The notes beneath the pieces were generated by a model, which worked only from the letters and a program-made list of their open reading frames with translations, was not told where the DNA came from and made no database searches. Both the position numbers and the translations under genes were made by a program. Positions 7,609 to 16,084 of a stretch of DNA of 64,000 nt are shown piece after piece; the stretch's first letter is position 1, and the number at the start of each line of letters is the position of its first letter. Source of the stretch: Firm-04 sp045591925 (GTDB taxonomy: Bacteria; Bacillota; Clostridia; Oscillospirales; Ruminococcaceae); the NCBI GenBank assembly GCA_045591925.1, contig JAZNTW010000095.1, positions 102,261-166,260 of the forward strand, in the 5' to 3' direction.

Positions 7609-9336
7609 TTATAAAACTGTAATCGTATGCGTATGATTCTGATATTTCGCGCATTCTAGGGTATATTGGTTATTTTCAAGCGGCGTCATCCCCATGGTTT
7701 CATAGAAATTTGCAACCATTTTGTTCTTTGCAGTCGGGATATATTCCGCAGCAAGATACCGGTAGCCTGCGTCCGCAGCCATCTTCACGATTGCATCAAA
7801 CAGGCATTCCTCAACGCCGCGCCGCAAAACACGGCAGCTCATCAGCCATGTGTCAATGAACAAGGTATCCTCGTCCTGTTTTTTGCAAATGACCACGCTG
7901 ATCAGCCCATGCTCGCCGTATTTATCGGTCAGCGTCATATAACGCGTCAGATATGCCGGGTCATTGGCAATCGCTGTAATATCGGATTCCGAGTAGCGCA
8001 CAGTACGCAGATTAAACTGATTGGAACGCTGCGTCAGCTGCGCAATACGCGGACAATGGAACGAATCAAACGACAAAATCTCCGCTTTCATTTCCAGTGC
8101 CTTGAGGTAATCCTCATACGAACCAAACGCTGCCTGCGCTGCGGTACGGCTGGCTTCAGCCTGATACTGCGCAGTACGCGCCGCATCCTCCTCGGAATAA
8201 TTCACTGCCTCAAACAGATGCAGCGATGTCAGATATGCCGGCACCTCCGCAGGATCCTCCGGCAGCTCCGGAACTGTGACCTCCGGCAGCATCTCACGCA
8301 CCAGATTCCGTTCAAACGGATTATCGTCAAGAAATACAAGGCTGTCCATTCCAATATTCAGCGTTTTCTGAATATTGCGAATATTCTCCGCCTTATTCTC
8401 CCAGTTCGCGACAAACATTGCAATATCATCGAGGCGCAGAATCATTTCCGGATGCTTCTCGAACGGCTCTCTTGCGGTATCATCATTGTTCTTACTGCAT
8501 ACTGCAAGCAAAATGCCGCGCCGTTTCAGTTCCAGCAGCCAGTGCTGCAATGCAGCAAACGCGGGGCCATCGCCAAGCTCGCCAAGCTGAATGCCGTCGA
8601 TGCCATCATCACCGATGATGCCGCCCCAAATCGTATTATCCAGATCGACTACAACGCATTTTTTGACATTACCGGCAAGTGCGGTAATCGTATCCATCAA
8701 TCTGGAAGCAACCGCCGGTAAAGCGTCGGTACATACTGCCATTTTTGCAAGGAACCATGTGCGCTCGTCAAAGAACACATCGTTTCCGAGTGCGTTTCGG
8801 ATATTGCTCAGGGCAATCGGATACACATTCGGGAAATCGGCTGCAATCGTTTCGGAAAAGAGCAGATTCAGCTTGCGCACCTGAAATCCAAGAGAATTCG
8901 GCGTGCGCAGTGCAAAGTTGCCAAATACAGCGTCCTCAAATTCCGGAAAATCAAACATCAGAATCTTTGCTTTGCTATTGGCACCAATCGCCTGCCACAA
9001 TCCGGTAAAACGTTCCATCTCTCTTGCTGCAAACGCGCAGCGCTCGGACGGTACGGTATCATGAAACCGTTTTTTCAGTTTTTCATAGGACGCAAACAGC
9101 AAAATATAATCCGGCTCAAAGCTGTAAACCTCGGAATTCGGGTCTAAGAGCTGCGCCTCCATCTGGTCATAATCGGCATCCAGAACAGCAAGCGGAAAAC
9201 CGCGCCGAATGGATTCTCCTCGTATGGCAGTTGCAAGCTGCTGTGTCGCACAATCGCCGATAATGGCAATTCGTTTTTTCGGCTCTGCCGTTTCCTTTGC
9301 ACGTTTTTTCAGCAAGGTATAGCTGACTGTTTCCAA
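7609..9336 (-). CDS. FkbH-like HAD-IIIC/GNAT bidomain protein
   Basis: A 575-residue protein. Residues 20-215 form an N-terminal SGNH-like region (IAIIGDCATQQL). Residues 226-360 are a HAD domain of class IIIC, with motif I VVDLDNTIWGG (D231, D233), SKNN near 285 and FLDDNPFERN near 345. The C-terminal 150 residues look like a GNAT acyltransferase (QFNLRTVRYSE, DTWLMSCRVLRRGVEE). FkbH relatives load a glyceryl unit from 1,3-bisphosphoglycerate onto an acyl carrier protein for polyketide or peptide products, yet no carrier protein or synthase gene lies nearby. It is followed by the amidase gene's upstream region on the same strand; the real substrate is unknown. Confidence 0.85.
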   Translation of the reverse strand: METVSYTLLKKRAKETAEPKKRIAIIGDCATQQLATAIRGESIRRGFPLAVLDADYDQMEAQLLDPNSEVYSFEPDYILLFASYEKLKKRFHDTVPSERCAFAAREMERFTGLWQAIGANSKAKILMFDFPEFEDAVFGNFALRTPNSLGFQVRKLNLLFSETIAADFPNVYPIALSNIRNALGNDVFFDERTWFLAKMAVCTDALPAVASRLMDTITALAGNVKKCVVVDLDNTIWGGIIGDDGIDGIQLGELGDGPAFAALQHWLLELKRRGILLAVCSKNNDDTAREPFEKHPEMILRLDDIAMFVANWENKAENIRNIQKTLNIGMDSLVFLDDNPFERNLVREMLPEVTVPELPEDPAEVPAYLTSLHLFEAVNYSEEDAARTAQYQAEASRTAAQAAFGSYEDYLKALEMKAEILSFDSFHCPRIAQLTQRSNQFNLRTVRYSESDITAIANDPAYLTRYMTLTDKYGEHGLISVVICKKQDEDTLFIDTWLMSCRVLRRGVEECLFDAIVKMAADAGYRYLAAEYIPTAKNKMVANFYETMGMTPLENNQYTLECAKYQNHTHTITVL

Positions 9337-9358
9337 TTTTTGTTCCTCTTTTCTCTTT

Positions 9359-10180
9359 TTACTGCAAGGTTGTTGTCGGGTAAATATCCTTATCTGCCAT
9401 CAGCTCCATGACTGCGCTCACGATGGCATCCGCATAATCATCCAGATTATCGTCAAAATACCGGTTGTCCTCATCCGAAGTCATGAAGCCCATTTCAATC
9501 AGACAGCTCGGCATATTGGTATAGCGGTTTACAACATAGTTGTTGCTTTCCACATTCTTCTCGTTGTTGCGGAAGCCGGTCTGGATACCGCGGCGTTCCG
9601 AAATACCAACCTGATCCAGCCAGTCCATAATGTATTCGGCAAGCAGCTTGTCCCATTTATTGTCACCGACAGATTCATTGTTGATCCAGATTTCTACGCC
9701 TTTTCCGGATGTCGATGAATTTCTGTGCAGTGAGATGAAAAAGTCTGCATTTGCATTATTCGCAATATTGCAGCGTTCTTGCAGCTCGATAAACACATCC
9801 GTTTCGCGCGTCATAACGATCTCCACATCCGGATACCGTTCACGGAATGCGTCGCGCACAGCAAGTGCTAAATGGAGGTTATCGTCTTTTTCATATCGTA
9901 TCTTTTCTTCATCGGTCGCACCGCCGTCATATCCGCCATGACCGGCATCAATGCAGATGATCGGATTTTTCTTGACCGCTTCCACCGGAATTTCCACAGA
10001 CTGCGTTTCGGTCGGCGCAGTCGTTTCAGTTGTAACCGTCGTGACGCTATGCAAATCAGCTTCATCTGACACGGACGGCTCCTTGTGGCTGCATCCGACC
10101 CAGATAATCAGCAGAAGCAGCAGCAGCGGACCAAACACAATAGCCACTCGATCCCAACGAATCCTTCTTTTTTTCGCCAT
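9359..10180 (-). CDS. N-acetylmuramoyl-L-alanine amidase (Amidase_3), membrane-anchored
   Basis: A 273-residue protein with a positively charged N-terminus, one membrane helix (VAIVFGPLLLLLLIIWVG) and a Thr/Glu-rich linker, so the catalytic domain is outside the membrane. The Amidase_3 zinc motifs are clear: ICIDAGHGGYDGGA (first His), the Glu in EEKIRYEKDDN, ISLHRNSS (second His) and the C-terminal catalytic Glu in SCLIEMGFMTS. It cleaves the bond between MurNAc and L-alanine in peptidoglycan. Start chosen at MAKKRR because AGGAG lies eight bases upstream; the longer frame has no ribosome site. Confidence 0.93.
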   Translation of the reverse strand: MAKKRRIRWDRVAIVFGPLLLLLLIIWVGCSHKEPSVSDEADLHSVTTVTTETTAPTETQSVEIPVEAVKKNPIICIDAGHGGYDGGATDEEKIRYEKDDNLHLALAVRDAFRERYPDVEIVMTRETDVFIELQERCNIANNANADFFISLHRNSSTSGKGVEIWINNESVGDNKWDKLLAEYIMDWLDQVGISERRGIQTGFRNNEKNVESNNYVVNRYTNMPSCLIEMGFMTSDEDNRYFDDNLDDYADAIVSAVMELMADKDIYPTTTLQ

Positions 10181-10303
10181 TTTTGATTCTCCTATTATAT
10201 TTCTGTACATTCTTTTCAATTATACCATATTTAAGCGAAAATTGCAAGTCATAACAAATAATTTCCCTTTTTTACCGCAAATGCAGAAAGTCTTGTGAAA
10301 TAC

Positions 10304-10332
10304 TTGCAAAATCACACAAAATATGATATACT
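10304..10332 (+). promoter_or_regulatory. sigma-A type promoter of the carboxynorspermidine decarboxylase gene
   Basis: TTGCAA at 10304-10309 and TATACT at 10327-10332 with a 17-base spacer, 43 bases before the start codon. Confidence 0.7.
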
Positions 10333-10374
10333 ATTTCTGTATGAATGATAATCCTGAAAAGGGGTGAAAATACG

Positions 10375-11496
10375 ATGCTGGAATCAGCCTTGCCAACGCC
10401 ATGTTACCTGATTGATCAGGCAAAGCTCAAAGAAAATCTCATATCGCTTGATGCACTCCGTCAACGCTCCGGATGCCGCATCCTTTACGCGCAAAAGGCT
10501 TTTTCATCGTTTCCCTTTTATTCTATGATTGCACGGTATCTCGATGGCGCATCGTCCTGCTCGGCATATGAAGCACAGCTTGCGCATCTGTTTTTCCATG
10601 GTGAAAACCACGTGTATCAGACAGCATTTTTGCCCGATGAGGTCGATCAGCTTGTTGAAATCTGTGACCATATGACGTTCAATTCGCCCTCACAGCTTGC
10701 AAAATACGGTGTGTTTGCCAGAACGCATAATGTCTCGGTCGGAATCCGTGTCAATCCCGAATTCAAATCGCAGCAAATCGAAGAATTTGACCCATGTGCG
10801 CAATTTTCGCGTTTGGGCACAACAATTTCCGAATTTCCGATGCCGCAGCGCAGAAATATCAATGGTCTGCTCGTTCATGCACTGTTTGAGCAAAACGCAG
10901 ACGCGCTTGTTCGGCTGACGGATGCGTTTATTGATAAATTCGGCGCACTTCTGCCCGACCTCGAATGGGTCAACCTCGGCGGCGGCCATCACCTGACCCG
11001 TGAGGGCTACAAAATCGAACAATTCGAGGAAACCATTGCGATGCTTCAGCGAAAATACGGCTTAAAGGTCTATATTGAACCGGGTGAAGCGATCGTCTGG
11101 GAAGCCGGCTATTTCGTCACATCGGTGGTCGATATCATCAAAAATGAAATTCCGATTGCGATTCTGGATTCATCTGCCGTGTGTCACGCTTCGGATATCA
11201 CAGAATTTCATTATCGTCCGCCGCTCATCGGTGCAGATAAGCCCTCGGTTCTTCCACATACGTATCGGCTGGGCGGCAGAAGCTGTCTGCCGGAGGATAT
11301 TTTCGGTGACTATTCCTTCGATCATCCGCTTGAAATCGGAGAACGCCTCGTATTTAAAGATATGGCAATCAACACGCTGACGAAAGCAAGAATGTATACC
11401 GGTATGCCGATGCCGGCGGTTGCTGTCCGTGAAATGGATGGAAATTGCAAGCTCCTGCGTAGTTTTGCATTCAGTGATTTCAAAAATCGCTTCTAA
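10375..11496 (+). CDS. nspC: carboxynorspermidine/carboxyspermidine decarboxylase family
   Basis: A 373-residue fold-III PLP enzyme. PTPCYLID at residues 7-14 opens the barrel, K41 in YAQKAF should hold PLP, LGGGHHLT near residue 206 is the phosphate-binding loop, and EPGEAIVW plus LDSSAVCHASD complete the active site. NspC makes norspermidine or spermidine by decarboxylating the carboxylated polyamine. Start at 10375 is supported by AAGGGGTG eight bases upstream. The partner dehydrogenase, usually adjacent, is not in this window. A long hairpin follows, which also covers the ribosome site of feoAB. Confidence 0.9.
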   Translation: MLESALPTPCYLIDQAKLKENLISLDALRQRSGCRILYAQKAFSSFPFYSMIARYLDGASSCSAYEAQLAHLFFHGENHVYQTAFLPDEVDQLVEICDHMTFNSPSQLAKYGVFARTHNVSVGIRVNPEFKSQQIEEFDPCAQFSRLGTTISEFPMPQRRNINGLLVHALFEQNADALVRLTDAFIDKFGALLPDLEWVNLGGGHHLTREGYKIEQFEETIAMLQRKYGLKVYIEPGEAIVWEAGYFVTSVVDIIKNEIPIAILDSSAVCHASDITEFHYRPPLIGADKPSVLPHTYRLGGRSCLPEDIFGDYSFDHPLEIGERLVFKDMAINTLTKARMYTGMPMPAVAVREMDGNCKLLRSFAFSDFKNRF

Positions 11497-11525
11497 TCGC
11501 ATTCACAGATTCACATAAAACGAAT

Positions 11526-11570
11526 CCCCTTCATATTCTGACAATAACCAGAATATGAAGGGGTGATTTT
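11526..11570 (+). promoter_or_regulatory. perfect 15-bp hairpin that ends nspC and masks the feoAB ribosome site
   Basis: CCCCTTCATATTCTG at 11526-11540 pairs perfectly with 11549-11563 across an eight-base loop, followed by TGATTTTTT. By shape it is an intrinsic terminator. The 3' arm contains AAGGGG, which together with the following TG is the only plausible ribosome site for the TTG start at 11571, so when folded it would also block FeoAB translation. Confidence 0.8.
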
Positions 11571-13613
11571 TTGAATGAACTCGTACCGTTATCTGCACTG
11601 CCGGCACACACGCGCGCAATCGTTACAGAAATACGGGATACAGCGGAAATTCGGGAACGTCTGTCTGAACTGGGGCTGATTGCCGGCACCGAAATCAGTA
11701 TAAAAATGCGCGGCAGCGGCGGCTCACCCATTGCGTTTTCGCTGCATGGCGTAACGCTTGCGCTTCGAAAATCAGATTGTGAACGCATTTTCGTGCGTGT
11801 CAGTGAGCATGAAACCACATATTTGCTCGCCGGAAATCCGAACACCGGAAAAAGCACGGTTTTCAATTCGCTGACAGGCTTACATCAGCATACCGGAAAT
11901 TGGTGCGGAAAAACCGTTTCCGGCGCGGAGGGGTGGTTTCGGCATCACGGTCAGCGGATTCACTGCATTGATACGCCCGGCGCATACTCCATACACGCTG
12001 CAACTGCCGAGGAAGCCGTGACCGGTCAAATGCTGCGTGAAATTCGGCATGACCTTGTAATCTGCGTATGTGACGCAACCTGTCCGGTTCGCGGTCTGGC
12101 ACTGGCAATCGAGCTGATTGCTGCCGGCGAACACGTCATACTCTGCATGAATCTCATGGACGAGGCAAAGCGCAGACATATTACACCCGACCTCAATATC
12201 ATTGCGGAGCACTTGAAAATACCGGTCGTAGGCGTTATCGGAAAGAAAAAGCGTACCCTCATCCCCTTGTTGGATGCGGCTGAACAGGATATGCACAATC
12301 CGCCTGCATTTGAAAAGCTATCACATTCGGATGCCGTTCGAATTGCCAGTGAAATCTATCAAGACGCAGCAAATATCAGTGAAAATACAGATTCATGCAG
12401 TACGCGCATCGACCGCATTGTGGCCGGCAAATACTTGAAATATCCACTCATGCTCGCGATGCTGCTGATCGTGTTCTGGCTCACGATGGTCGGTGCAAAT
12501 GTCCCCTCGGCGTTACTATCCGCGCTGTTTTCTACGCTTTGTGAAAATCTTCATATTGTTTTGGATTGGCTTCAATGTCCGAATTGGTTATCCGGCGCGC
12601 TTGTTGACGGTGTTCTGCACGGAACAGGCTGGGTCATATCCGTCATGCTGCCGCCCATGGCAATCTTTTTCCCGATGTTTACCTTGCTGGAGGATATCGG
12701 ACTGCTGCCGCGTATCGCGTTCAATCTGGATACCTGCTGTGCCAAGTGCAAGGCGTGCGGAAAACAAGCATTGACCATGACAATGGGCTTTGGCTGCAAC
12801 GCAGTCGGCGTCACGGAATGCAGAATCATCCAAAGCAAACGTGAACGCTTGATCGCAATTTTAACCAACTCGCTCGTCCCCTGCAATGGCAGATTCCCGA
12901 CATTGCTCGTCATCGTTACGATATTTTTTGCCGGAAATGATGCAATGTCCTCGCTGCGCGCCGCATTCGTCATGACGCTTCTGATTTTGCTGAGCGTTGG
13001 TATGACCTTTGCTGCCTCGCGATTTTTAGGGAAAACGATTCTGCGTGGGCAGCCATCCTCATTCATATTGGAGCTGCCGCCCTACCGCAAGCCGCAAATC
13101 GGTCAGATTATCCTGCGCTCTGTTTTGGATCGGACAATATTCGTTCTCGGTCGTGCGATTATGACCGCAGCGCCGGTGAGTCTGCTCATTTGGATTTTTG
13201 CAAATATCACAGTCTCCAGTCAGTCGATTCTGCAATGGATATCTGGATTTTGTCATCCAATCGGCACACTGATCGGACTCGACGGTGTTATCATACTGGC
13301 GTTCCTGCTCGGACTTCCGGCAAATGAAATCGTTCTGCCGGTTGCTCTGACAGCGTATCTCGGTGCGGCAGCATTGACAGATTACAATTCGTGCAATGAC
13401 CTGTATAATCTACTCCTCGCACACGGCTGGACGCTGCAAACTGCCGCTTGCTTCCTGATTTTTACACTGTTTCACGCGCCCTGTGCAACCACGCTCCTGA
13501 CAATCTATAAGGAAACAGGCAGCAAACGCTGGACATTTCTTGCATTTCTCTTGCCGACTTTGATTGGCGTGACCCTCTGCGCATTGATAAACGGTATTTC
13601 ACATTTGCTGTAA
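11571..13613 (+). CDS. feoB: FeoA-FeoB fusion, ferrous iron transporter
   Basis: A 680-residue fusion. Residues 1-78 are an SH3-like FeoA domain (PLSALPAHTRAIV, LSELGLIAGTEIS). Residues 84-260 are the NFeoB GTPase: G1 GNPNTGKST, HTGNWCGKTV (switch I), DTPGAYS (G3) and NLMDEAKR (G4). The remainder has about eight to ten membrane helices with the two inverted Gate regions, including CAKCKACGKQALTMTMGFGCNAVGV near residue 397 (written here in part). It imports Fe2+ across the inner membrane. The start is TTG; no in-frame ATG lies nearby. The fused FeoA is a known variant in Clostridia. Confidence 0.95.
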   Translation: MNELVPLSALPAHTRAIVTEIRDTAEIRERLSELGLIAGTEISIKMRGSGGSPIAFSLHGVTLALRKSDCERIFVRVSEHETTYLLAGNPNTGKSTVFNSLTGLHQHTGNWCGKTVSGAEGWFRHHGQRIHCIDTPGAYSIHAATAEEAVTGQMLREIRHDLVICVCDATCPVRGLALAIELIAAGEHVILCMNLMDEAKRRHITPDLNIIAEHLKIPVVGVIGKKKRTLIPLLDAAEQDMHNPPAFEKLSHSDAVRIASEIYQDAANISENTDSCSTRIDRIVAGKYLKYPLMLAMLLIVFWLTMVGANVPSALLSALFSTLCENLHIVLDWLQCPNWLSGALVDGVLHGTGWVISVMLPPMAIFFPMFTLLEDIGLLPRIAFNLDTCCAKCKACGKQALTMTMGFGCNAVGVTECRIIQSKRERLIAILTNSLVPCNGRFPTLLVIVTIFFAGNDAMSSLRAAFVMTLLILLSVGMTFAASRFLGKTILRGQPSSFILELPPYRKPQIGQIILRSVLDRTIFVLGRAIMTAAPVSLLIWIFANITVSSQSILQWISGFCHPIGTLIGLDGVIILAFLLGLPANEIVLPVALTAYLGAAALTDYNSCNDLYNLLLAHGWTLQTAACFLIFTLFHAPCATTLLTIYKETGSKRWTFLAFLLPTLIGVTLCALINGISHLL

Positions 13614-13659
13614 CATCACTGTTTGAATCATCAAAACGAATTTCCGAAAATCTACACAA

Positions 13660-13693
13660 AAAGGCACTTCTGACCGCAATCAAAAGTGCCTTT
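13660..13693. terminator. bidirectional terminator between feoAB and the PlsC-fusion gene
   Basis: AAAGGCACTT at 13660-13669 and its complement at 13684-13693 form a 10-bp stem, with A-rich sequence on the left and TTTCTCATTTTT on the right. It lies between convergent genes. Confidence 0.8.
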
Positions 13694-13744
13694 CTCATTT
13701 TTCATAAACGATGCCCAATCAATCGGGCTGTTCGCATTCAATCA

Positions 13745-16084
13745 TTACTTAACGGCTGCTACAATGAAACCGCCAACGTTATCGCCGGAAATCATCGGAG
13801 TAGAGCCATCCGGTGCCAACGGGTACTTGACCTCAGTCGTGGTGCCGGTTCCAGCAGTAACATAATACATCTCATAATTCACACCATTTACGGTCGTTTC
13901 AAGATGCTCTGTGCCAACTGTATGATTCTTGATCTCCTCAAGATATTCCTCAAGGCAAAGATTGTTGTCATACATATACTTTGCGTGCGGAACACCGACA
14001 TAACGGAAGTGCCACGGCATTGCATCGTGACCGGTCTTATCCGCTTTGTCAGCCGGATAACGGACGATGAAGCCGTATTCTGCTGCGTGCTCGGTCAGCC
14101 AAGCGTAGTTGCCATCCGGTGCATACGGAGAATGGCTCTTTGCAGCTTCATTCAGAATTGCAAGATCAAGCGTCAAACCGGACGCACGCTCCGGAATTGC
14201 AGTCGAATAAGGCGCATAGCCCGGTGTGCCGGTCGTGTTGTAAACCATCACATTACCAAGACCGGTTGCAGCAAAGAAATCCTTGAACCAATTCGTAATC
14301 GGCATTGCAAGCGAAGCATCAACGGTCATTTCTGTGCTGACCAGACGCAGATGCTGCGGGCTGAAGCTCGCAAAGGTCACAAGGCTCGGTACAGCTGTCA
14401 TCTGATGTGCGCCATCGAGAAGAATGAGGCTTCCGCTGTGCATGGTATCATTGGCAACCTCGATGGTCTGCGTTGCTCTGTCATCGGCAAAGGCTTCTGT
14501 CGTAGTCGTTGTCGTGGTGGTTTCGGACAGAAGCGTGGTCGTAACTTCGGTTGCAAGTGTTGCGGAGGTTGAGGTTGTGGACGCAACATCATCGACACCG
14601 CTGGAATCTGCCATCGAATCGACCTTGGATGCCTGATTGGTAAGTTCAAGCTGTCCCTGCGTATTTTTATAATCGTTATACAGTCTCACCGCAAAATCAA
14701 CCGCAAAGATGCCGAGGATTACAAATGTCAGAATCAGCGCGATTTTTCCGTAATCAATGCGCTTTCCTGCGCCTTCCTCATAATCATCCTCGTAGTCGTC
14801 ATCATCATAGTCATCGTTCTCGTCGATGTCCTCGTTGAAATCATCATCGAAATCATCGAAATCGTCCTTGCTCTTTTTCTTGAACGGATTCTTCAAGGAA
14901 AATCCGCTGAACAGACCCGGCTTCTCATCCAAATCAAAGTCCTCGTCAAAATCTTCTTCCTCAAAGAACTTTTCCTCGTCCGAATCCTTCTGCTTGGATT
15001 TTTCTTCCTTTTTGCTGGATTTCTTCTCATCCTCAAAGAAATCGTCCTCGTCAAGGAAGATTTCCTCTTCGGGCTCGGTATCCTTGATTCGCTTCTTGAA
15101 CGAATCGGACGCCTTCATTGCGGAAGCGGCGCGCTTTGCAGCCTTTTCTTCCTTTTCATCCAGCTCGTCAATCGCATCAGAAGCGTCCTCAACAACCTTT
15201 TTGGACGGTTTCTTTTTCGTATCAGCTGTTTCGACTTCTTCAGCAATTTCTTCGATTTCCTCGGAAATCTCGTCCTCGATTTCTTTCAGGATATCCTTTT
15301 CGACTTCCGGCTTGTCTGCGCGATTCTTTTCGTTCTGATTTTCTTTACTCATTGTATTTTCTTTTCCCTCCGATTCCAGATTTTCATCCGAAGATTGTTT
15401 GGTTCTGATGTTCTCAGGCTTCTCTTCATCCGAATTCGCAGTCTGTTTCATTGCAATTACATCTTGTTTTTTGTCAAAATCGTCATCCATTGTGAGGAGT
15501 GCGGAGACGTTCTGGGTCATTTGCTGACGAACCTGCTTTAAAATTGTCGGTGACGGATTCCGTCCATCCGTTTTGGGAATCTTGAACGGTTCGCCGTAGC
15601 GGATATGAATTGTACTGCGGAAATGCAGCTCATCGTCATCAAAGTAAATGCCAACCGGTACGACCGGTGCACCGGACTGTGCAGCAATCAGTGCCGCGCC
15701 GGTTTTAAATTTTCCGAGCTTACCGTCCTTGGAACGCGTGCCCTCCGGAAAAATCAGTGCATTCTGACCATTTTGCAGACGGAATTCCATTTCCTCCAGC
15801 GGGTCAGTGTCTCCCGTGCCGCGATCAATCGCGATTGCACCCAGCTTTTTCAGAAGCCATCCGACAAAGCCCGATTCAAACAGCTCCTGCTTTGCAAGAA
15901 AGCAGAACTGCGTCTGCGGATTTTGTATTCCAATCAGAATGGGATCCGCCATACTGCGGTGATTGCTGACAAAGAGATATCCACCATCTTCCGGAAGATT
16001 CTCCAAGCCATCAGCGTCAATCCGGTACCATAACGGCATAACCAGCTTCATGACGCCAATGGCAAATTTATAAAACCCGTTCAT
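13745..16084 (-). CDS. PlsC acyltransferase fused to an acidic linker, TM helix and degenerate VanY-like domain
   Basis: A 779-residue protein. Residues 1-200 are a 1-acyl-glycerol-3-phosphate acyltransferase with NHRSMAD (H42, D47) and FPEGTRSKDGKLGKFKTGA near 112. Residues 210-440 are a highly charged Glu/Asp/Lys/Ser linker, 446-470 a membrane helix, and 480-530 a Thr-rich extracellular stalk. Residues 550-779 resemble the VanY/LAS D,D-carboxypeptidase fold, with FIVRYP and PWHFRYVG. By eye the zinc His of the S-x-H motif is R633 (D640 kept), and the catalytic Glu before PWH is M689 (H692 kept), so the domain is probably not a peptidase. The start overlaps cmk by four bases. An ATG at 15352 (residue 245) behind GGAGGG, at a long 14-base spacing, could give a shorter, PlsC-free product. 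Confidence 0.82.
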   Translation of the reverse strand: MNGFYKFAIGVMKLVMPLWYRIDADGLENLPEDGGYLFVSNHRSMADPILIGIQNPQTQFCFLAKQELFESGFVGWLLKKLGAIAIDRGTGDTDPLEEMEFRLQNGQNALIFPEGTRSKDGKLGKFKTGAALIAAQSGAPVVPVGIYFDDDELHFRSTIHIRYGEPFKIPKTDGRNPSPTILKQVRQQMTQNVSALLTMDDDFDKKQDVIAMKQTANSDEEKPENIRTKQSSDENLESEGKENTMSKENQNEKNRADKPEVEKDILKEIEDEISEEIEEIAEEVETADTKKKPSKKVVEDASDAIDELDEKEEKAAKRAASAMKASDSFKKRIKDTEPEEEIFLDEDDFFEDEKKSSKKEEKSKQKDSDEEKFFEEEDFDEDFDLDEKPGLFSGFSLKNPFKKKSKDDFDDFDDDFNEDIDENDDYDDDDYEDDYEEGAGKRIDYGKIALILTFVILGIFAVDFAVRLYNDYKNTQGQLELTNQASKVDSMADSSGVDDVASTTSTSATLATEVTTTLLSETTTTTTTTEAFADDRATQTIEVANDTMHSGSLILLDGAHQMTAVPSLVTFASFSPQHLRLVSTEMTVDASLAMPITNWFKDFFAATGLGNVMVYNTTGTPGYAPYSTAIPERASGLTLDLAILNEAAKSHSPYAPDGNYAWLTEHAAEYGFIVRYPADKADKTGHDAMPWHFRYVGVPHAKYMYDNNLCLEEYLEEIKNHTVGTEHLETTVNGVNYEMYYVTAGTGTTTEVKYPLAPDGSTPMISGDNVGGFIVAAVK

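Noticed and set aside
7666..8721. 351-residue plus-strand frame opposite the FkbH-like gene
   Set aside because: Shadow frame with no start signal and no similarity to anything I recognise.
14826..15338. Ser/Phe-rich 170-residue plus-strand frame
   Set aside because: Antisense of the Glu/Asp/Lys/Ser linker in the PlsC fusion; low complexity is a direct result of GAA/GAT codons on the other strand.
13745..16084. The PlsC fusion as a sequencing artefact joining two genes
   Set aside because: A frame error cannot be excluded fully, but the linker is continuous, charged and free of stops for 230 codons, and both ends keep the same frame with good coding character, so I keep it as one gene and note an internal start.
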